From an uncultured Pseudodesulfovibrio sp. (GTDB lineage Bacteria; Desulfobacterota; Desulfovibrionia; Desulfovibrionales; Desulfovibrionaceae), in NCBI RefSeq assembly GCF_963662885.1, contig NZ_OY760059.1, positions 310,001 through 374,000 of the forward strand: 64,000 bases of DNA, in the 5' to 3' direction. Below, in pieces: positions 8,583 to 20,895 of the stretch. Below the pieces are notes generated by a model. It was not told the DNA's origin. It did no database searches and saw nothing but the letters and a program-made list of their open reading frames with translations. Both the position numbers and the translations under genes were made by a program. Numbering within the stretch: the first letter of the stretch is position 1; each line of letters opens with the position of its first letter.

Positions 8583-9026
8583 TTAGTATTTGTTGACCAG
8601 CAGCGCCCCGACCAGCAGCAGGCAGACCCCGAAGACGCGGGGCCAGGACACCGCATGTACCTGATACCCGACCAGGCCGTAGTGGTCCAGCGCAAGGGAC
8701 GCGACGAGCTGTCCGACAAGCAGCCAAGCCATCATGCTCGTGGCCCCGATCTGCCCGGCCAGGACAATGCTGGCGAAGACGAAAAACGCGCCCAGCGCCC
8801 CGCCCGTCCAGGCCCAGGCCGGGGCGGAAGACGCCATGCCCAGCGAAGGCACGGGGGTACGCGAGACCAGCAGGTAGACGATCAGGACCACGGTACCCAC
8901 TCCGAAGGACGCCGCCGCGGCCCAGACCGGATCGCCCAACGAGCCGCGCAGCCTGAGGTTTATGCCTGCCTGAACCGGCATCATCGCCCCGGCGGCCAAG
9001 GCGAAAAGAAGATATATCCACTTCAT
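8583..9026 (-). CDS. YdcZ/DUF606-type DMT transporter
   Basis: Small membrane protein of 147 residues with about five hydrophobic helices, resembling the YdcZ (DUF606) branch of the drug/metabolite transporter superfamily; the N-terminal segment GAMMPVQAGINLRLRG is characteristic. Members are often half-size and may act as dimers. The substrate is unknown. The ATG at 9026 has an AAGGACC ribosome-binding site; an in-frame extension upstream lacks one. The ubiA-like gene begins 13 bases after its stop, so both may be cotranscribed. Confidence 0.75.
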   Translation of the reverse strand: MKWIYLLFALAAGAMMPVQAGINLRLRGSLGDPVWAAAASFGVGTVVLIVYLLVSRTPVPSLGMASSAPAWAWTGGALGAFFVFASIVLAGQIGATSMMAWLLVGQLVASLALDHYGLVGYQVHAVSWPRVFGVCLLLVGALLVNKY

Positions 9027-9241
9027 GGTTGGGTCCTTCAATAGTCTAGATTTTTTCAAGAGATACTCGGGAAGGCTCTTGGTATCCATCCGGAATGGTA
9101 TCGGCCTTTGCCCCGCGAGTCCACGATTTCGAACGGTTGGAATATGCGAAAACGTCGAAAGGCTGTCACGAAAGCGCCACCCATGGTTGGCCCGGAAGGC
9201 ATAGGAAGAGTCAACTCAGAATCGAATTCGACGGAGGTAAC

Positions 9242-9592
9242 ATGACCAGGAACCAGATCAGGGAAATCAGGTCCCACCTCATGCAGGGCCTGCAAAGCAT
9301 CAACGGCCAATCGATCCACGGCGTGACCGCGCTCGAGAACTGCCCCGACGACACCGACTTCGCTTCCCAGCTCGCGCAGCACGGTCTTTCCGTAGCCATG
9401 CAGCGACGCCGGGTGGCTCGCATCCGGGAAATCGAGGCCGCCCTCAAGCGCCTTTCCCATTCCGACTACGGTATCTGCGATGAATGCGGAGAGGAGATCG
9501 GGGTGGCCCGGCTCAAGGCCAACCCCTCGGCCCGCCTCTGCGTGAACTGCCAGGCCGCCGAGGACGAAGGCCTCAACCGGCGCTGCGCCTAG
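9242..9592 (+). CDS. DksA/TraR-family zinc-finger protein
   Basis: DksA/TraR-type protein of 116 residues. The C-terminus holds a four-cysteine zinc finger of the form CDECGEEIG...CVNCQ, with 17 residues between the two Cys pairs. The N-terminal half is predicted helical (coiled coil). Members bind in the secondary channel of RNA polymerase or act as small regulators; it is shorter than E. coli DksA (151 residues), so partners and effect on transcription are uncertain. The start ATG at 9242 follows a GGAGG ribosome-binding site. The frame is open further upstream without a convincing start signal. Confidence 0.85.
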   Translation: MTRNQIREIRSHLMQGLQSINGQSIHGVTALENCPDDTDFASQLAQHGLSVAMQRRRVARIREIEAALKRLSHSDYGICDECGEEIGVARLKANPSARLCVNCQAAEDEGLNRRCA

Positions 9593-9643
9593 GCGGCCGA
9601 ACGACTTACCTGCGGCGGCAAGCCCGCCGCTACGGAGACATCC

Positions 9644-12073
9644 ATGGCTGACCCCATGTTCAAGGTGGACATGCACGTCCACTCACGCTTTTCCACGCGC
9701 CCGTCGCAGTGGATACTGCAGAAGATCGGCTGTCCCGAAAGCTTCACCGAGCCGCGCCGTCTCTACGACATCGCGCTCTCGCGGGGCATGGACATGGTCA
9801 CCATAACCGACCACAACACCATCGCCGGTTCGCTCGAGATCGCGCACCTGCCCAACACCTTCATCAGCGAGGAGATCACCACCTACTTCCCCGAAGACCG
9901 CTGCAAGCTCCATGTCCTGGCCTACGACATCACCGAAGCCCAGCACGAAGACATTCAGCGCTGCCGCGAAAACGTCTTCGACCTCGTGCCTTATCTCCGC
10001 GAACAGAACATCGTCCACGTCCTGGCCCACCCGCTCTTCGCGGTCAACGACCGCCTCACCCCGGCCCACTTCGAACAGTCCCTGCTGCTGTTCAACATCC
10101 TCGAGGAGAACGGCACCCGCGACGCGCGCCAGAACAAGACCCTGCGCGACATCGTCTCCCGCCTCACGCCGCTGGACATCGACCGGCTGGCCAACACCCA
10201 CAACATCGAGCCCTACGGCAACGAGCCGTGGGAAAAGGGCATCACCGGCGGCTCCGACGACCACTCCTCACTGAACATCGCGCGAATGCACACGGTATTT
10301 CCGGGCCAGCCCACTCTGAGCAACATCCTGACCGGTCTGCGCGAGCACACCACGCGGCCCGCGGGAAGCCCGGCCAACCCCAGGACCATGGCCCACAACC
10401 TCTACGGCATCGCCTACCAGTTCTACCGCTCGCGCACCGGCTCCCTCTCGCCCGAGGTCTCCGAGCACCTCTGCTTCCGCTTCATCAAGGCCGCGCTGCA
10501 CCCCGGCGACGAACCCAAACAGACTCTTTCCACCCTGCTCCAGCGCATCATCGGGCGCGGCAAGGCCACCCTGCACCGCGAATACGGCCCCACCGACTCG
10601 GTCCAGGGGCTGCTCCTCAAGGAGGCCGCCGACATCATTGCCCACGACCCCAGCCTGCTGCGCATCGCCAGGGGCAAGGTCGACGACGTCATCACCCTGG
10701 AACGCGAATGGGCCCGGTTCGTCTCCCTGGCTGCCAACCGCGTGCTCGCCCAGTTCGCGGACCGAACCCTCAACTCGGTGCTCGGTGCCAACCTGTTCGA
10801 CGTCTTCCACTCCATCGGCTCGGCAGGTTCCCTCTACACCCTGCTTGCCCCCTACTTCGTGGGCTACGACCTCTTTTCCACGGAACGCGCCTTCTCCAAC
10901 CAGTGCCTCAACCGCTTCCGCAAGCGCGATGTGCGTACCAGCGACGATCTCAAGATCGCCCACTTCACCGACACCTTCGACGAGATCAACGGCGTGGCCC
11001 GAACCATCCGCCAGCAACTCAAGATGGTCGCCCGGCACGGCAAGGACATGACCGTGGTCACCTGCGGCGCCCGAGCCGACGTGCCCGGCGCAGTCTCCTT
11101 CGAGCCCGTAGGCCGCTTCGACATCCCGGAATACCCCGAAATTTCTCTGGCATACCCGCCGTTTCTCGACATGCTCACCCACTGCTTCGAGCAGGAGTAC
11201 GACTGCATCCTGGCCGCCACCCCCGGCCCGGTCGGTCTGGCCGCTCTGGCCATATCCAAGATTCTGAAGCTCCCCTTCCACGGCACCTATCACACCGCCT
11301 TCCCCGAATACGTCGGGGCCTTCACCGAGGACGCGGGGCTGGAAGACGGCTGCTGGCGCTACATGTCGTGGTTCTACAACCAGATGCAGGTCATCTACGC
11401 GCCCAGCGAGGCGACCAAATTCGAGCTCATCGACCGGGGCATCGACCCGGGCAAGATCGTCACCTACCCGCGCGGCGTCGACACCGAACGGTTCCACCCG
11501 GCCAAGCGCAACGGCTTCTTCAGCCAGTTCGACATCGGCGGCGGCACCAAACTGCTCTACGTGGGGCGCGTGTCCAAGGAAAAGGGACTCGACACCCTGA
11601 CCGAAGCGTTCCGCAAGGCCTCGCGCATGCGTGACGCCATCCAGCTTATCGTGGTCGGCGACGGCCCGTATCTCGCCGAGATGCAACGCGCCCTGCGCTC
11701 CACCCCGGCCACCTTCACCGGCGTGCTCAAGGGCGAAGCCCTGGCCCAGGCCTATGCCAGCGCCGACCTGTTCGTCTTCCCCTCGGCCACCGACACCTTC
11801 GGCAACGTGGTCCTCGAAGCCCAGGCCTCGGGACTGCCCGTCATCGTCACCGACAAGGGCGGCCCGGCCGAAAACGTCCTGCCCAACGAAACAGGTCTCA
11901 TCGTCCCAGCTGGCGACCCCGACTCCCTGCTCCGCGCCATCCTCCACATGGTCGATACCCCCGAACGCATCCAGTACATGCGCCGCAAGGCCCGCTCACA
12001 CGTGGAAAACCGCACTTTCGACGCCACCTTCCTGAAGACCTGGGAAATATTCGGCGACCACGTGGCCGCGTAG
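9644..12073 (+). CDS. PHP-domain / glycosyltransferase family 4 fusion
   Basis: Two-domain protein of 809 residues. The N-terminal part (about 1-250) is a PHP metal-dependent phosphoesterase: VDMHVHSRFS at residues 5-14, ITDHNTIAG, HPLFAVND and GSDDHSS provide the expected His/Asp ligands. A middle helical linker runs to about residue 420. The rest is a GT4-type glycosyltransferase starting at KIAHFTDTFDEINGVA, with LYVGRVSKEKGLDTL and the nucleotide-sugar site FPSATDTFGNVVLEAQASG near the end. A sugar transfer to lipid or protein coupled to phosphate removal is suggested, but donor and acceptor are unknown. The ribosome-binding site is GGAG nine bases before the ATG. A structured repeat follows the stop by eight bases. 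Confidence 0.88.
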   Translation: MADPMFKVDMHVHSRFSTRPSQWILQKIGCPESFTEPRRLYDIALSRGMDMVTITDHNTIAGSLEIAHLPNTFISEEITTYFPEDRCKLHVLAYDITEAQHEDIQRCRENVFDLVPYLREQNIVHVLAHPLFAVNDRLTPAHFEQSLLLFNILEENGTRDARQNKTLRDIVSRLTPLDIDRLANTHNIEPYGNEPWEKGITGGSDDHSSLNIARMHTVFPGQPTLSNILTGLREHTTRPAGSPANPRTMAHNLYGIAYQFYRSRTGSLSPEVSEHLCFRFIKAALHPGDEPKQTLSTLLQRIIGRGKATLHREYGPTDSVQGLLLKEAADIIAHDPSLLRIARGKVDDVITLEREWARFVSLAANRVLAQFADRTLNSVLGANLFDVFHSIGSAGSLYTLLAPYFVGYDLFSTERAFSNQCLNRFRKRDVRTSDDLKIAHFTDTFDEINGVARTIRQQLKMVARHGKDMTVVTCGARADVPGAVSFEPVGRFDIPEYPEISLAYPPFLDMLTHCFEQEYDCILAATPGPVGLAALAISKILKLPFHGTYHTAFPEYVGAFTEDAGLEDGCWRYMSWFYNQMQVIYAPSEATKFELIDRGIDPGKIVTYPRGVDTERFHPAKRNGFFSQFDIGGGTKLLYVGRVSKEKGLDTLTEAFRKASRMRDAIQLIVVGDGPYLAEMQRALRSTPATFTGVLKGEALAQAYASADLFVFPSATDTFGNVVLEAQASGLPVIVTDKGGPAENVLPNETGLIVPAGDPDSLLRAILHMVDTPERIQYMRRKARSHVENRTFDATFLKTWEIFGDHVAA

Positions 12074-12081
12074 GAAAGAAT

Positions 12082-12180
12082 GCCTCCGGCGGCTGGGGCG
12101 CTGCCCCAGACCCCGCCAGGGAACCTTTTGAAAAAGGTTCCCTGGACCCTCCCAAACTTCTTGTGTCGCCTGCGGCGAAG
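12082..12180 (+). repeat. dispersed 3' element, copy A (full)
   Basis: Begins eight bases after the stop of the fusion gene, in its sense direction. It contains GCCTCCGGCGGC, then hairpin 1 with arms CTGGGGC and GCCCCAG around GCT (12094-12110), then a perfect 14-base inverted repeat with arms CCAGGGAACCTTTT and AAAAGGTTCCCTGG (12116-12145), then CTCCCAAACTTCTTGTGTCG and a GC-rich tail. See copies B, C, D and the partial copies. Confidence 0.8.
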
Positions 12181-12210
12181 ACGTGAACAAGCAATGTCAG
12201 GTAGAAAAAA

Positions 12211-12257
12211 ACGGCGTGCCTCTTTCGCAAAGAAGCACGCCGTAACATCCGTTTTTT
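12211..12257 (+). terminator. intrinsic terminator
   Basis: Arms ACGGCGTGC (12211-12219) and GCACGCCGT (12235-12243), followed by ACATCC and TTTTTT. A wider pairing of GGTAGAAAAAA-type flanks (12200-12214 with 12249-12262) is also possible. It would end the transcript of the fusion gene. Confidence 0.75.
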
Positions 12258-12428
12258 CTACCCGAAATCGCCAACCGGCACGGCGTAAAGCGTTTCGTCT
12301 CGTCCTTCCGCACCCGCACGCACCTGAGCGAAGCGAACACGGGATTCTTAAGGCCCTCGGCCTTGAGCGGGGGCGCGTCGGGTCTTAGGCCGAGCTCGCT
12401 CGGTCTTAGAGCCGTCGACAGCAGCGAT

Positions 12429-12453
12429 AGGGCAGCGCCCTGCCCGCCGGAGG
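12429..12453 (-). repeat. dispersed 3' element, partial copy (5' module)
   Basis: On the minus strand, starting five bases after the rfaE2 stop, GCCTCCGGCGGGC is followed by AGGGCGCTGCCCT, which matches the first module and hairpin 1 of the dispersed element. The central AACCTTTT hairpin is absent. Confidence 0.6.
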
Positions 12454-12458
12454 CTCTC

Positions 12459-12941
12459 CTAGCCCCGCACTTTCTCCAGAAACGCCGTCGTGGAATACCC
12501 TTCCAGCAGCGGCAGGCTGTGCACTTCGCCGCCCGCCTTGGTGACCACGTCGGCGCCGACGATCTGGTCGACGGGCCAGTCGCCGCCCTTGACCAGAATC
12601 TGGGGACGGCAGGCCTTGATGAGTTCGAGCGGTGTGGATTCGTGGAAGATGATGATGTGGTCCACGCAGGCGAGTCCGGCCAGGACGAAGGCCCGTTCCT
12701 CGGCGGAGTTCAGGGGACGGTCGTCACCTTTGCCGAGCATTTTGACGGACTCGTCGGAGTTGAGGCCGAGCACCAGGGAGTCGCCCAGCGCGCGGGCGCG
12801 TGTGAGCAGGTCCACATGGCCGGGGTGGAGGATGTCGAAGCAGCCGTTGGTGAAGACCATCCGGTGTCCGGGCATGAAGGCACTCTTCCGTTTGAGGAAG
12901 GTGCGGATGGACATGAGCTTGGAATTTTCGGGCAGGGACAT
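12459..12941 (-). CDS. rfaE2: D-glycero-beta-D-manno-heptose 1-phosphate adenylyltransferase
   Basis: Nucleotidyltransferase of 160 residues that activates heptose 1-phosphate with ATP to ADP-heptose, the donor for the lipopolysaccharide inner core. The cytidylyltransferase-fold motif FTNGCFDILHPGHVDLL near residue 30 carries the HxGH catalytic signature. It is a stand-alone version of the C-terminal domain of E. coli HldE; the kinase domain must be encoded elsewhere. It starts one base after the stop of the YkgJ-type gene, so both are on one transcript. An element fragment lies directly after the stop. Confidence 0.9.
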   Translation of the reverse strand: MSLPENSKLMSIRTFLKRKSAFMPGHRMVFTNGCFDILHPGHVDLLTRARALGDSLVLGLNSDESVKMLGKGDDRPLNSAEERAFVLAGLACVDHIIIFHESTPLELIKACRPQILVKGGDWPVDQIVGADVVTKAGGEVHSLPLLEGYSTTAFLEKVRG

Positions 12942-12942
12942 A

Positions 12943-13749
12943 TCAGTTTCCTTCGGGCCGGACGCCTTTGCGCCGCATGGGGACGTTTTTGGGCTTGAGC
13001 TTGGAGGTGTCCTGGAAGAGCACGAGCTCGAACCAGTCCATGGCGAACGACAGGGCCACGTTCTCGTTGGAGGTAATGGCCTGCTGGCGTTTCTCGTCCA
13101 CTTCGACGCGCTCGAAGAGCTGCATCTTCTGGATGAATCCCTGGAAGTCGTCGATGCGGTACAGGGCGAGGATGGCCATCTGGTTGAGCTTGTCCGAGAT
13201 GGGGTGGCCCAGCTGGCGGGTACGCGACAGGATGTTCATGTACCGGTCGTTGAACGCGGTGTAGTCCTTGAAACCCTGGTCCTGTTTCCAGGATTCGCCG
13301 GTCCACTCGTCCTTTTCGAGGAAGCCCTTGCAGTGGTCCTCCTTGACGATGAAGAACTGTTCGAGCACGCCGCCCTTGCCGTCCGGGCGGGTGGCCCGTC
13401 CCAGCGGATACATGCGGCAGGCGCCGGGCCGGTCGGCGTAGATGCGGCACCCTTCGGGGGTGACGAAGGCGCAGGACCGGCGGGCGTTGTCGAGCATCTT
13501 GAACTTGAACACCGGGAAGTTGGTGTCCGGCGCGTGGAAGGCCGTGGTGTGCACGCGCAGGAAGTCCACGGACGACATGTTCAGCGCGGACCGCATGCGC
13601 AGGATGTCATACGGCGTCAGGACCATGTCCAGGTCCGAGCAGCAGGCATTGAAACACTCGATGCCGGGGTAGCATTTGAAACAGTATGTCTTGCCCTCTT
13701 CCAGTTCCGGAAGGGAGTCCAAAAATTCCTTGGTCTCGTCTTGTTGCAT
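12943..13749 (-). CDS. YkgJ-family cysteine cluster protein
   Basis: Protein of 268 residues with a YkgJ-type cysteine cluster in its N-terminal half: CFKC...CFNACC near residues 23-37, then CAFVTPEGCRIY and PGACRMYPLG near residues 90-115. These cysteines probably bind zinc or an iron-sulfur cluster. The C-terminal half is helical with no clear motif. Function unknown; the tight linkage to rfaE2 (one base between) may only reflect cotranscription. The start ATG at 13749 follows GGAGAACC. Confidence 0.82.
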   Translation of the reverse strand: MQQDETKEFLDSLPELEEGKTYCFKCYPGIECFNACCSDLDMVLTPYDILRMRSALNMSSVDFLRVHTTAFHAPDTNFPVFKFKMLDNARRSCAFVTPEGCRIYADRPGACRMYPLGRATRPDGKGGVLEQFFIVKEDHCKGFLEKDEWTGESWKQDQGFKDYTAFNDRYMNILSRTRQLGHPISDKLNQMAILALYRIDDFQGFIQKMQLFERVEVDEKRQQAITSNENVALSFAMDWFELVLFQDTSKLKPKNVPMRRKGVRPEGN

Positions 13750-13908
13750 GGTGGTTCTCCAGGGGGCTTTTGCCCTTTATCCCCGCCGGGTGGCGGCGGG
13801 CGTGAGTCCTCGTATCACTTGAAGGGGGGAAAGGCAAAGGCAGGCCGTTTCCCGGCCCCACTTCCCCTTCCTTCGGACCTCTGGTAGAGATCAACCCAAG
13901 GAGAAGTC

Positions 13909-14954
13909 ATGGAAAAGTTGAAACTGGTCCAGATGGTCAAGGCCGCGGGCTGAGCGGCTAAAATCACTCCAGGGGACCTGGAGATCGCACTTTCGGGCCT
14001 CGGGGTCCGTCCTGACAACCGCGTACTCGCCGGAGGCCCCGGCGACAACGAGGACGCGGCCATTTTGTCTTTTCCGGCCGGCAAGGCCCTGGTTCAGACA
14101 GTGGACTTCTTCACTCCGGTGGTCAATGATCCCTACCGGTTCGGCTGCATCGCCGCTGCCAACGCCCTGTCCGACGTCTACGCCATGGGCGGTGAGCCGT
14201 GGGCGGCCATGAACATCGTCTGCTTCCCGGCGGACAAGCTGCCCATGTCCGTGCTGGCCGAGGTGCTGCGCGGCGGCAAGGACAAAGTGGAGGAAGCGGG
14301 CGCGGTACCCAGCGGCGGGCACAGCGTGGACGACCAGGAAATCAAGTACGGACTGGCCGTGTCCGGGGCCGTGGATCCGGACCGTTTCGCCTCCAACCGG
14401 GGCGTCAGACCTGGCGACCAGCTGATCCTGACCAAGCCCATCGGCACGGGCGTCCTGGCTACGGCGGTCAAGGGCGATATGCCCGGCTGCGAGGAGATGG
14501 AGGACCTGCTTTTCGAGACCTGCGGACGATTGAACAAGACCGGCGGCACGATCATCCGCGAACTGGGCCTGACCGGGGCCACGGACATCACCGGGTTCGG
14601 CCTGGGCGGACACATGATCGAGCTGGCCGAGGCCAGCCATGTGACGCTCGAGCTGCGCATGCACGACGTGCCGCTTCTGCCCGGCGCGCTGGACATGGCC
14701 TCCATGGGACTTCTGCCCGCCGGGTCCATCTGCAACCGCCGCCACTATCTGCCCAAGGTCAAGGTGGCCGACGGGCTGGACCCCATCCATTTCGACATGA
14801 TGTTCGACGCGCAAACCTCGGGCGGACTGATCCTGGCCGTGCCGCCCAAACTGGTGGACAAGGCCATGGCCATGCTGGAAGACGCGGGCGAACCCGCCGC
14901 CCTGGTGGGCCGGGCTCTGCCTACCGACGCAGGGGGCCAGCCCCTGGCCATCAT

Positions 14955-14958
<4 letters not shown>
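13909..14958 (+). CDS. selD: selenide, water dikinase SelD (selenocysteine-containing)
   Basis: Makes selenophosphate from selenide and ATP, the selenium donor for selenocysteine. Plain translation is broken by an in-frame TGA at 13951-13953 (codon 15). Read as selenocysteine it gives G-Sec-AAKI, exactly where SelD proteins have their catalytic Cys or Sec before AAK. The full product is 349 residues, the normal family length, with LVQTVDFFTPVV and the AIRS-type ATP-binding fold following. The ATG at 13909 has an AGGAG ribosome-binding site at 13899-13903. A start downstream of the TGA would remove the catalytic residue. A compact hairpin just after the TGA is the expected SECIS. Its stop overlaps that of the convergent kinase gene by three bases. 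Confidence 0.95.
13967..13983 (+). promoter_or_regulatory. candidate bacterial SECIS element in selD
   Basis: Perfect seven-base arms CTCCAGG and CCTGGAG around GGA, inside the coding sequence. The apical G-rich loop begins 20 bases after the UGA, within the distance seen for bacterial SECIS hairpins read by SelB. No other use of the hairpin is apparent. Confidence 0.75.
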
Positions 14959-18059
<3,101 letters not shown>

Positions 18060-18231
18060 AGGCCCTTTCCATGTGACAGTATTTACCACCTAAAGTATTT
18101 ACGCAATTTTCGCCACTCAAAACACCTATAATCTTTCCTAACATCTTGTATGCGCCGAAAATGGACGGTAAGTTGGTACGGAACCTCCAGACCTGGCTGG
18201 AAACAAGACAACCACAACCACGGAGATGGTC

Positions 18232-19431
18232 ATGCGATCCGACCGATTCATACTGCTGGAAGACGAATACGGAGCCCACAATTACAAGCCGCTCAACGTG
18301 GTCATCGAGCGCGGCCGGGGAATCTGGGTCTGGGACGTGGACGGCAACAAGTACATGGACTGTCTGTCCGCATACTCGGCCGTGAACCAGGGACACTGCC
18401 ACCCGAAGATCAAACAGGCACTGGTCAAACAGGCCGAGAAGCTGACCCTGACCTCGCGCGCCTTTCGCAACGACCAGCTCGGCCCGCTCTACAAGGAGCT
18501 GTGCGACCTGACCAACTCCCACAAGGTTCTGCCCATGAACTCCGGGGCAGAGGCCGTGGAAACCGCCATCAAGGCGGTGCGCAAATGGGGCTATCAGGTC
18601 AAGGGCGTGCCCGAGGACAAGGCCGAGATCATCGTCTGCCGCAACAATTTCCACGGACGGACCATAACCATCATCTCCTTCTCCACAGACCCGGTGTCCA
18701 CCACCGGTTTCGGTCCGTTCACCCCGGGCTTCAAGGTCGTCGAGTTCGGCGACGCCAAGGCGCTGGAAGAGGCGATCACGCCGAATACCGTAGCCTTCAT
18801 GGTGGAACCCATCCAGGGCGAGGCGGGCGTGATCATTCCGCCCAAAGGCTATCTCAAGGACGTCCGGCGCATCTGCGACGCCGCCGGCATCGTGCTCATC
18901 CTCGACGAGATCCAGACCGGCCTGGGCCGCACCGGAGCGCTTCTGGCCGAACAGCACGACGGAATCGAGGCCGATCTCACCCTGATAGGCAAGGCCCTGT
19001 CCGGGGGCTTCTACCCGGTTTCGGCCGTACTCTCCAACACCGAGGTCCTCGGCGTGCTCAAGCCCGGCGAACACGGCTCCACCTTCGGCGGCAACCCTTT
19101 GGCCTGCGCTGTGGCCCGCGCCGCCCTCCGGGTTCTGACAGAGGAAAACCTCATCGAAAACGCCCGCAAGATGGGTGGATATTTTCTGCAGGGGCTGAAA
19201 AGCATCGACAACCCCAAGATCAAGGAGGTCCGGGGCAAGGGTCTGCTCATCGGCGTCGAGTTCAAGCCCGAGGCGGGCGGCGCGCGCCGCTACTGCGAAC
19301 GGCTCAAGCAGGCCGGGCTGCTCTGCAAGGAGACCCATGAGACCATCATCCGCTTCGCCCCGCCCCTGGTCATCACCCGCGACGAGATCGACTGGGCGCT
19401 GGAACGGATCGCCCCCATACTCAGCGAGTAG
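18232..19431 (+). CDS. rocD: ornithine--oxo-acid aminotransferase
   Basis: PLP-dependent class III aminotransferase, 399 residues, that interconverts ornithine and glutamate semialdehyde. Family landmarks are NSGAEAVETAIKAVRKW near residue 102, LDEIQTGLGRTG and LIGKALSGGFYPVSA, whose lysine should form the Schiff base with PLP. The length and the sequence HGRTITIISFSTDP fit ornithine aminotransferase better than acetylornithine or GABA enzymes. The start ATG at 18232 is preceded by GGAG at 18222-18225; the ATG at 18226 would sit on that site. A TATAAT hexamer at 18127-18132 is a candidate -10 element. Confidence 0.9.
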   Translation: MRSDRFILLEDEYGAHNYKPLNVVIERGRGIWVWDVDGNKYMDCLSAYSAVNQGHCHPKIKQALVKQAEKLTLTSRAFRNDQLGPLYKELCDLTNSHKVLPMNSGAEAVETAIKAVRKWGYQVKGVPEDKAEIIVCRNNFHGRTITIISFSTDPVSTTGFGPFTPGFKVVEFGDAKALEEAITPNTVAFMVEPIQGEAGVIIPPKGYLKDVRRICDAAGIVLILDEIQTGLGRTGALLAEQHDGIEADLTLIGKALSGGFYPVSAVLSNTEVLGVLKPGEHGSTFGGNPLACAVARAALRVLTEENLIENARKMGGYFLQGLKSIDNPKIKEVRGKGLLIGVEFKPEAGGARRYCERLKQAGLLCKETHETIIRFAPPLVITRDEIDWALERIAPILSE

Positions 19432-19434
19432 CGC

Positions 19435-19473
19435 AAAAAAAGCAGGCGCACCGTTTTCGCACGGTGCGCCTGC
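19435..19473 (-). terminator. strong intrinsic terminator (mainly minus strand)
   Basis: Thirteen-base arms GCAGGCGCACCGT (19442-19454) and ACGGTGCGCCTGC (19461-19473), followed on the minus strand by seven T (19441-19435). It ends the membrane/kinase fusion gene and may also act weakly on rocD. Confidence 0.85.
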
Positions 19474-19501
19474 TGGTTTCGGTCAAAGAGGCTGACTACG
19501 G

Positions 19502-20830
19502 CTACGCGGCCTTGTCGAGCTCCGCGGCAGTGGCTTGGGGATGCCGGATTCTTTCGGGGATGACCTCGATGATCCTGTCGGCGATTTCCGCATCGCTGCC
19601 GTACAGCGCGCTGTTTATGGTGACGTGATAGTTGGTCGAATCGCGCCAGTCCTGCCCCGTGTATTCCTGGCAGTAATTGGCCCGCTGACGATCCATCTTT
19701 TCCAGTTCCTTGTTGGAAATGGACGCGTCCACACCGTATTCGTTGACCATCTTGGCCTTGCGGAACTCCTCGTCTGCATGGACGAAGACGTTGAAACAGT
19801 TCGGATTGTCCTTGAGGACGAAGTTGGCGCAGCGGCCCACGATGACGCAGGGGCCCTTGGCGGCGATGTCGCGGATGATCTTGCTCTGCACCAGGAAGAG
19901 CACGTCGGACGGCGGAATCTCATCCTTCACGTAGGCATAGCTCTGCATATAGAGCTCGTCGAGCAGCGTACCGGCGAGCTTCTGCTCGTTGTCCCGGATG
20001 TACTCCTCGGTGAAACCGCTCTTTTCGGCCGTAATGTTGATCAACTCCTTGTCATAGAAATCGATACCCAGTTTCTTCGCGATTTCCTGGCCGATACCGT
20101 GGCCGCCGCTGCCATACTCGCGGGAGATGGTCACCACGAGATGCTGGCCGAATCCACCGGACAGGGTCTCGAGCTGATCCGCTCCGGCCGCGTCGTTGCC
20201 CAGCCACGCGTCGAGCCAGTGAATCTTGCTGTTGTAGAATTTGACCAGGGAGCCGACCAGGAGCGCCGCGATGACGGTTCCTTCACGGATGCCAGCCAGC
20301 CGGTGCAGGAAGATGAAGGAACTGGCCAGGCCGATGATGACCATGGAACTGTCCAGGGTGACCTTCAGCTTGCCGAACTCCTTCTTGAAGGTGTCGGAGA
20401 CCACGACAGCAAGACCGTCGCCCGGCAGATAGGTGAGATTGGCCTTGACCAGAAAAAAGACGCCCAGGGCGATGAGCACGCAGCTCAACAAGCAGACCAT
20501 GACCTGCCAGACGTATGCGGTCACGTTGAGGCCGCCGATGACGTACAGGGCGAAGTCGATGCAAAAGCCGAACACCGTGACCGCCGCAAGCTGGGAGAGG
20601 TGCAGCAGGGTGTACCGCTTCCGCAGGATGAGGAACTGGGCCAGAACGAACAGGGTGTTCATCATGATGGTCAGTTCGCCCAGGGAGAAGTCGAGCTTCA
20701 GGCTGTATACATACGGTATGCAGGAGATGGGGGACACGCCCAGATCGGCTTTAACCGAAAACGCCACGCCGAAGGCCATGATGCCCAGACCGACTATGGC
20801 GACAAAAAGTCTTTTACATGTTTTCTTCAA
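19502..20830 (-). CDS. YczE-like membrane protein fused to cytidylate-kinase-like domain
   Basis: Fusion of 442 residues. The first 215 residues form about six membrane helices of the YczE/YitT type (GLGIMAFGVAFSVKADLGVS; KANLTYLPGDGLAVV). The rest, from VVTISREYGSGGHGIG near residue 232, is a cytidylate-kinase-2-like P-loop domain; the loop is GSGGHGIG, without the usual Lys-Ser/Thr, and CVIVGRCANFVL follows as in that family. Substrate and phosphoryl acceptor are unknown. The gene follows a MarR gene by 65 bases, with a hairpin between them, so it is probably under MarR control. The membrane part could sense or move a solute whose derivative the kinase part handles; this is inference. Confidence 0.82.
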   Translation of the reverse strand: MKKTCKRLFVAIVGLGIMAFGVAFSVKADLGVSPISCIPYVYSLKLDFSLGELTIMMNTLFVLAQFLILRKRYTLLHLSQLAAVTVFGFCIDFALYVIGGLNVTAYVWQVMVCLLSCVLIALGVFFLVKANLTYLPGDGLAVVVSDTFKKEFGKLKVTLDSSMVIIGLASSFIFLHRLAGIREGTVIAALLVGSLVKFYNSKIHWLDAWLGNDAAGADQLETLSGGFGQHLVVTISREYGSGGHGIGQEIAKKLGIDFYDKELINITAEKSGFTEEYIRDNEQKLAGTLLDELYMQSYAYVKDEIPPSDVLFLVQSKIIRDIAAKGPCVIVGRCANFVLKDNPNCFNVFVHADEEFRKAKMVNEYGVDASISNKELEKMDRQRANYCQEYTGQDWRDSTNYHVTINSALYGSDAEIADRIIEVIPERIRHPQATAAELDKAA

Positions 20831-20873
20831 GGTATCGTCTCTACTGAATTAGTGTTTGAGAAAAAAAGCTGAA

Positions 20874-20889
20874 CCGCCCGTCCGGGCGG
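20874..20889 (-). terminator. intra-operon hairpin between MarR gene and fusion gene
   Basis: Seven-base arms CCGCCCG and CGGGCGG around two bases. On the minus strand a run of seven T begins a few bases later (20867-20861). It could partly stop transcription between the regulator and the fusion gene. Confidence 0.5.
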
Positions 20890-20895
20890 GAAAAA

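Larger units (their letters stand above)
12074..12458. other. intergenic region with structured repeats
   Basis: No gene is apparent in these 385 bases between convergent genes. They hold one full copy of the dispersed 3' element, an intrinsic terminator, a short hairpin of CTTAAGGCC and GGCCTTGAG arms near 12350-12370, and a partial copy of the element facing the other strand just after the rfaE2 stop. Confidence 0.7.

Noticed and set aside
10268..11947. Minus-strand frame of 559 codons opposite the PHP-glycosyltransferase gene
   Set aside because: Shadow frame with Gly/Val/Glu-rich composition; the plus-strand reading has clear domains.
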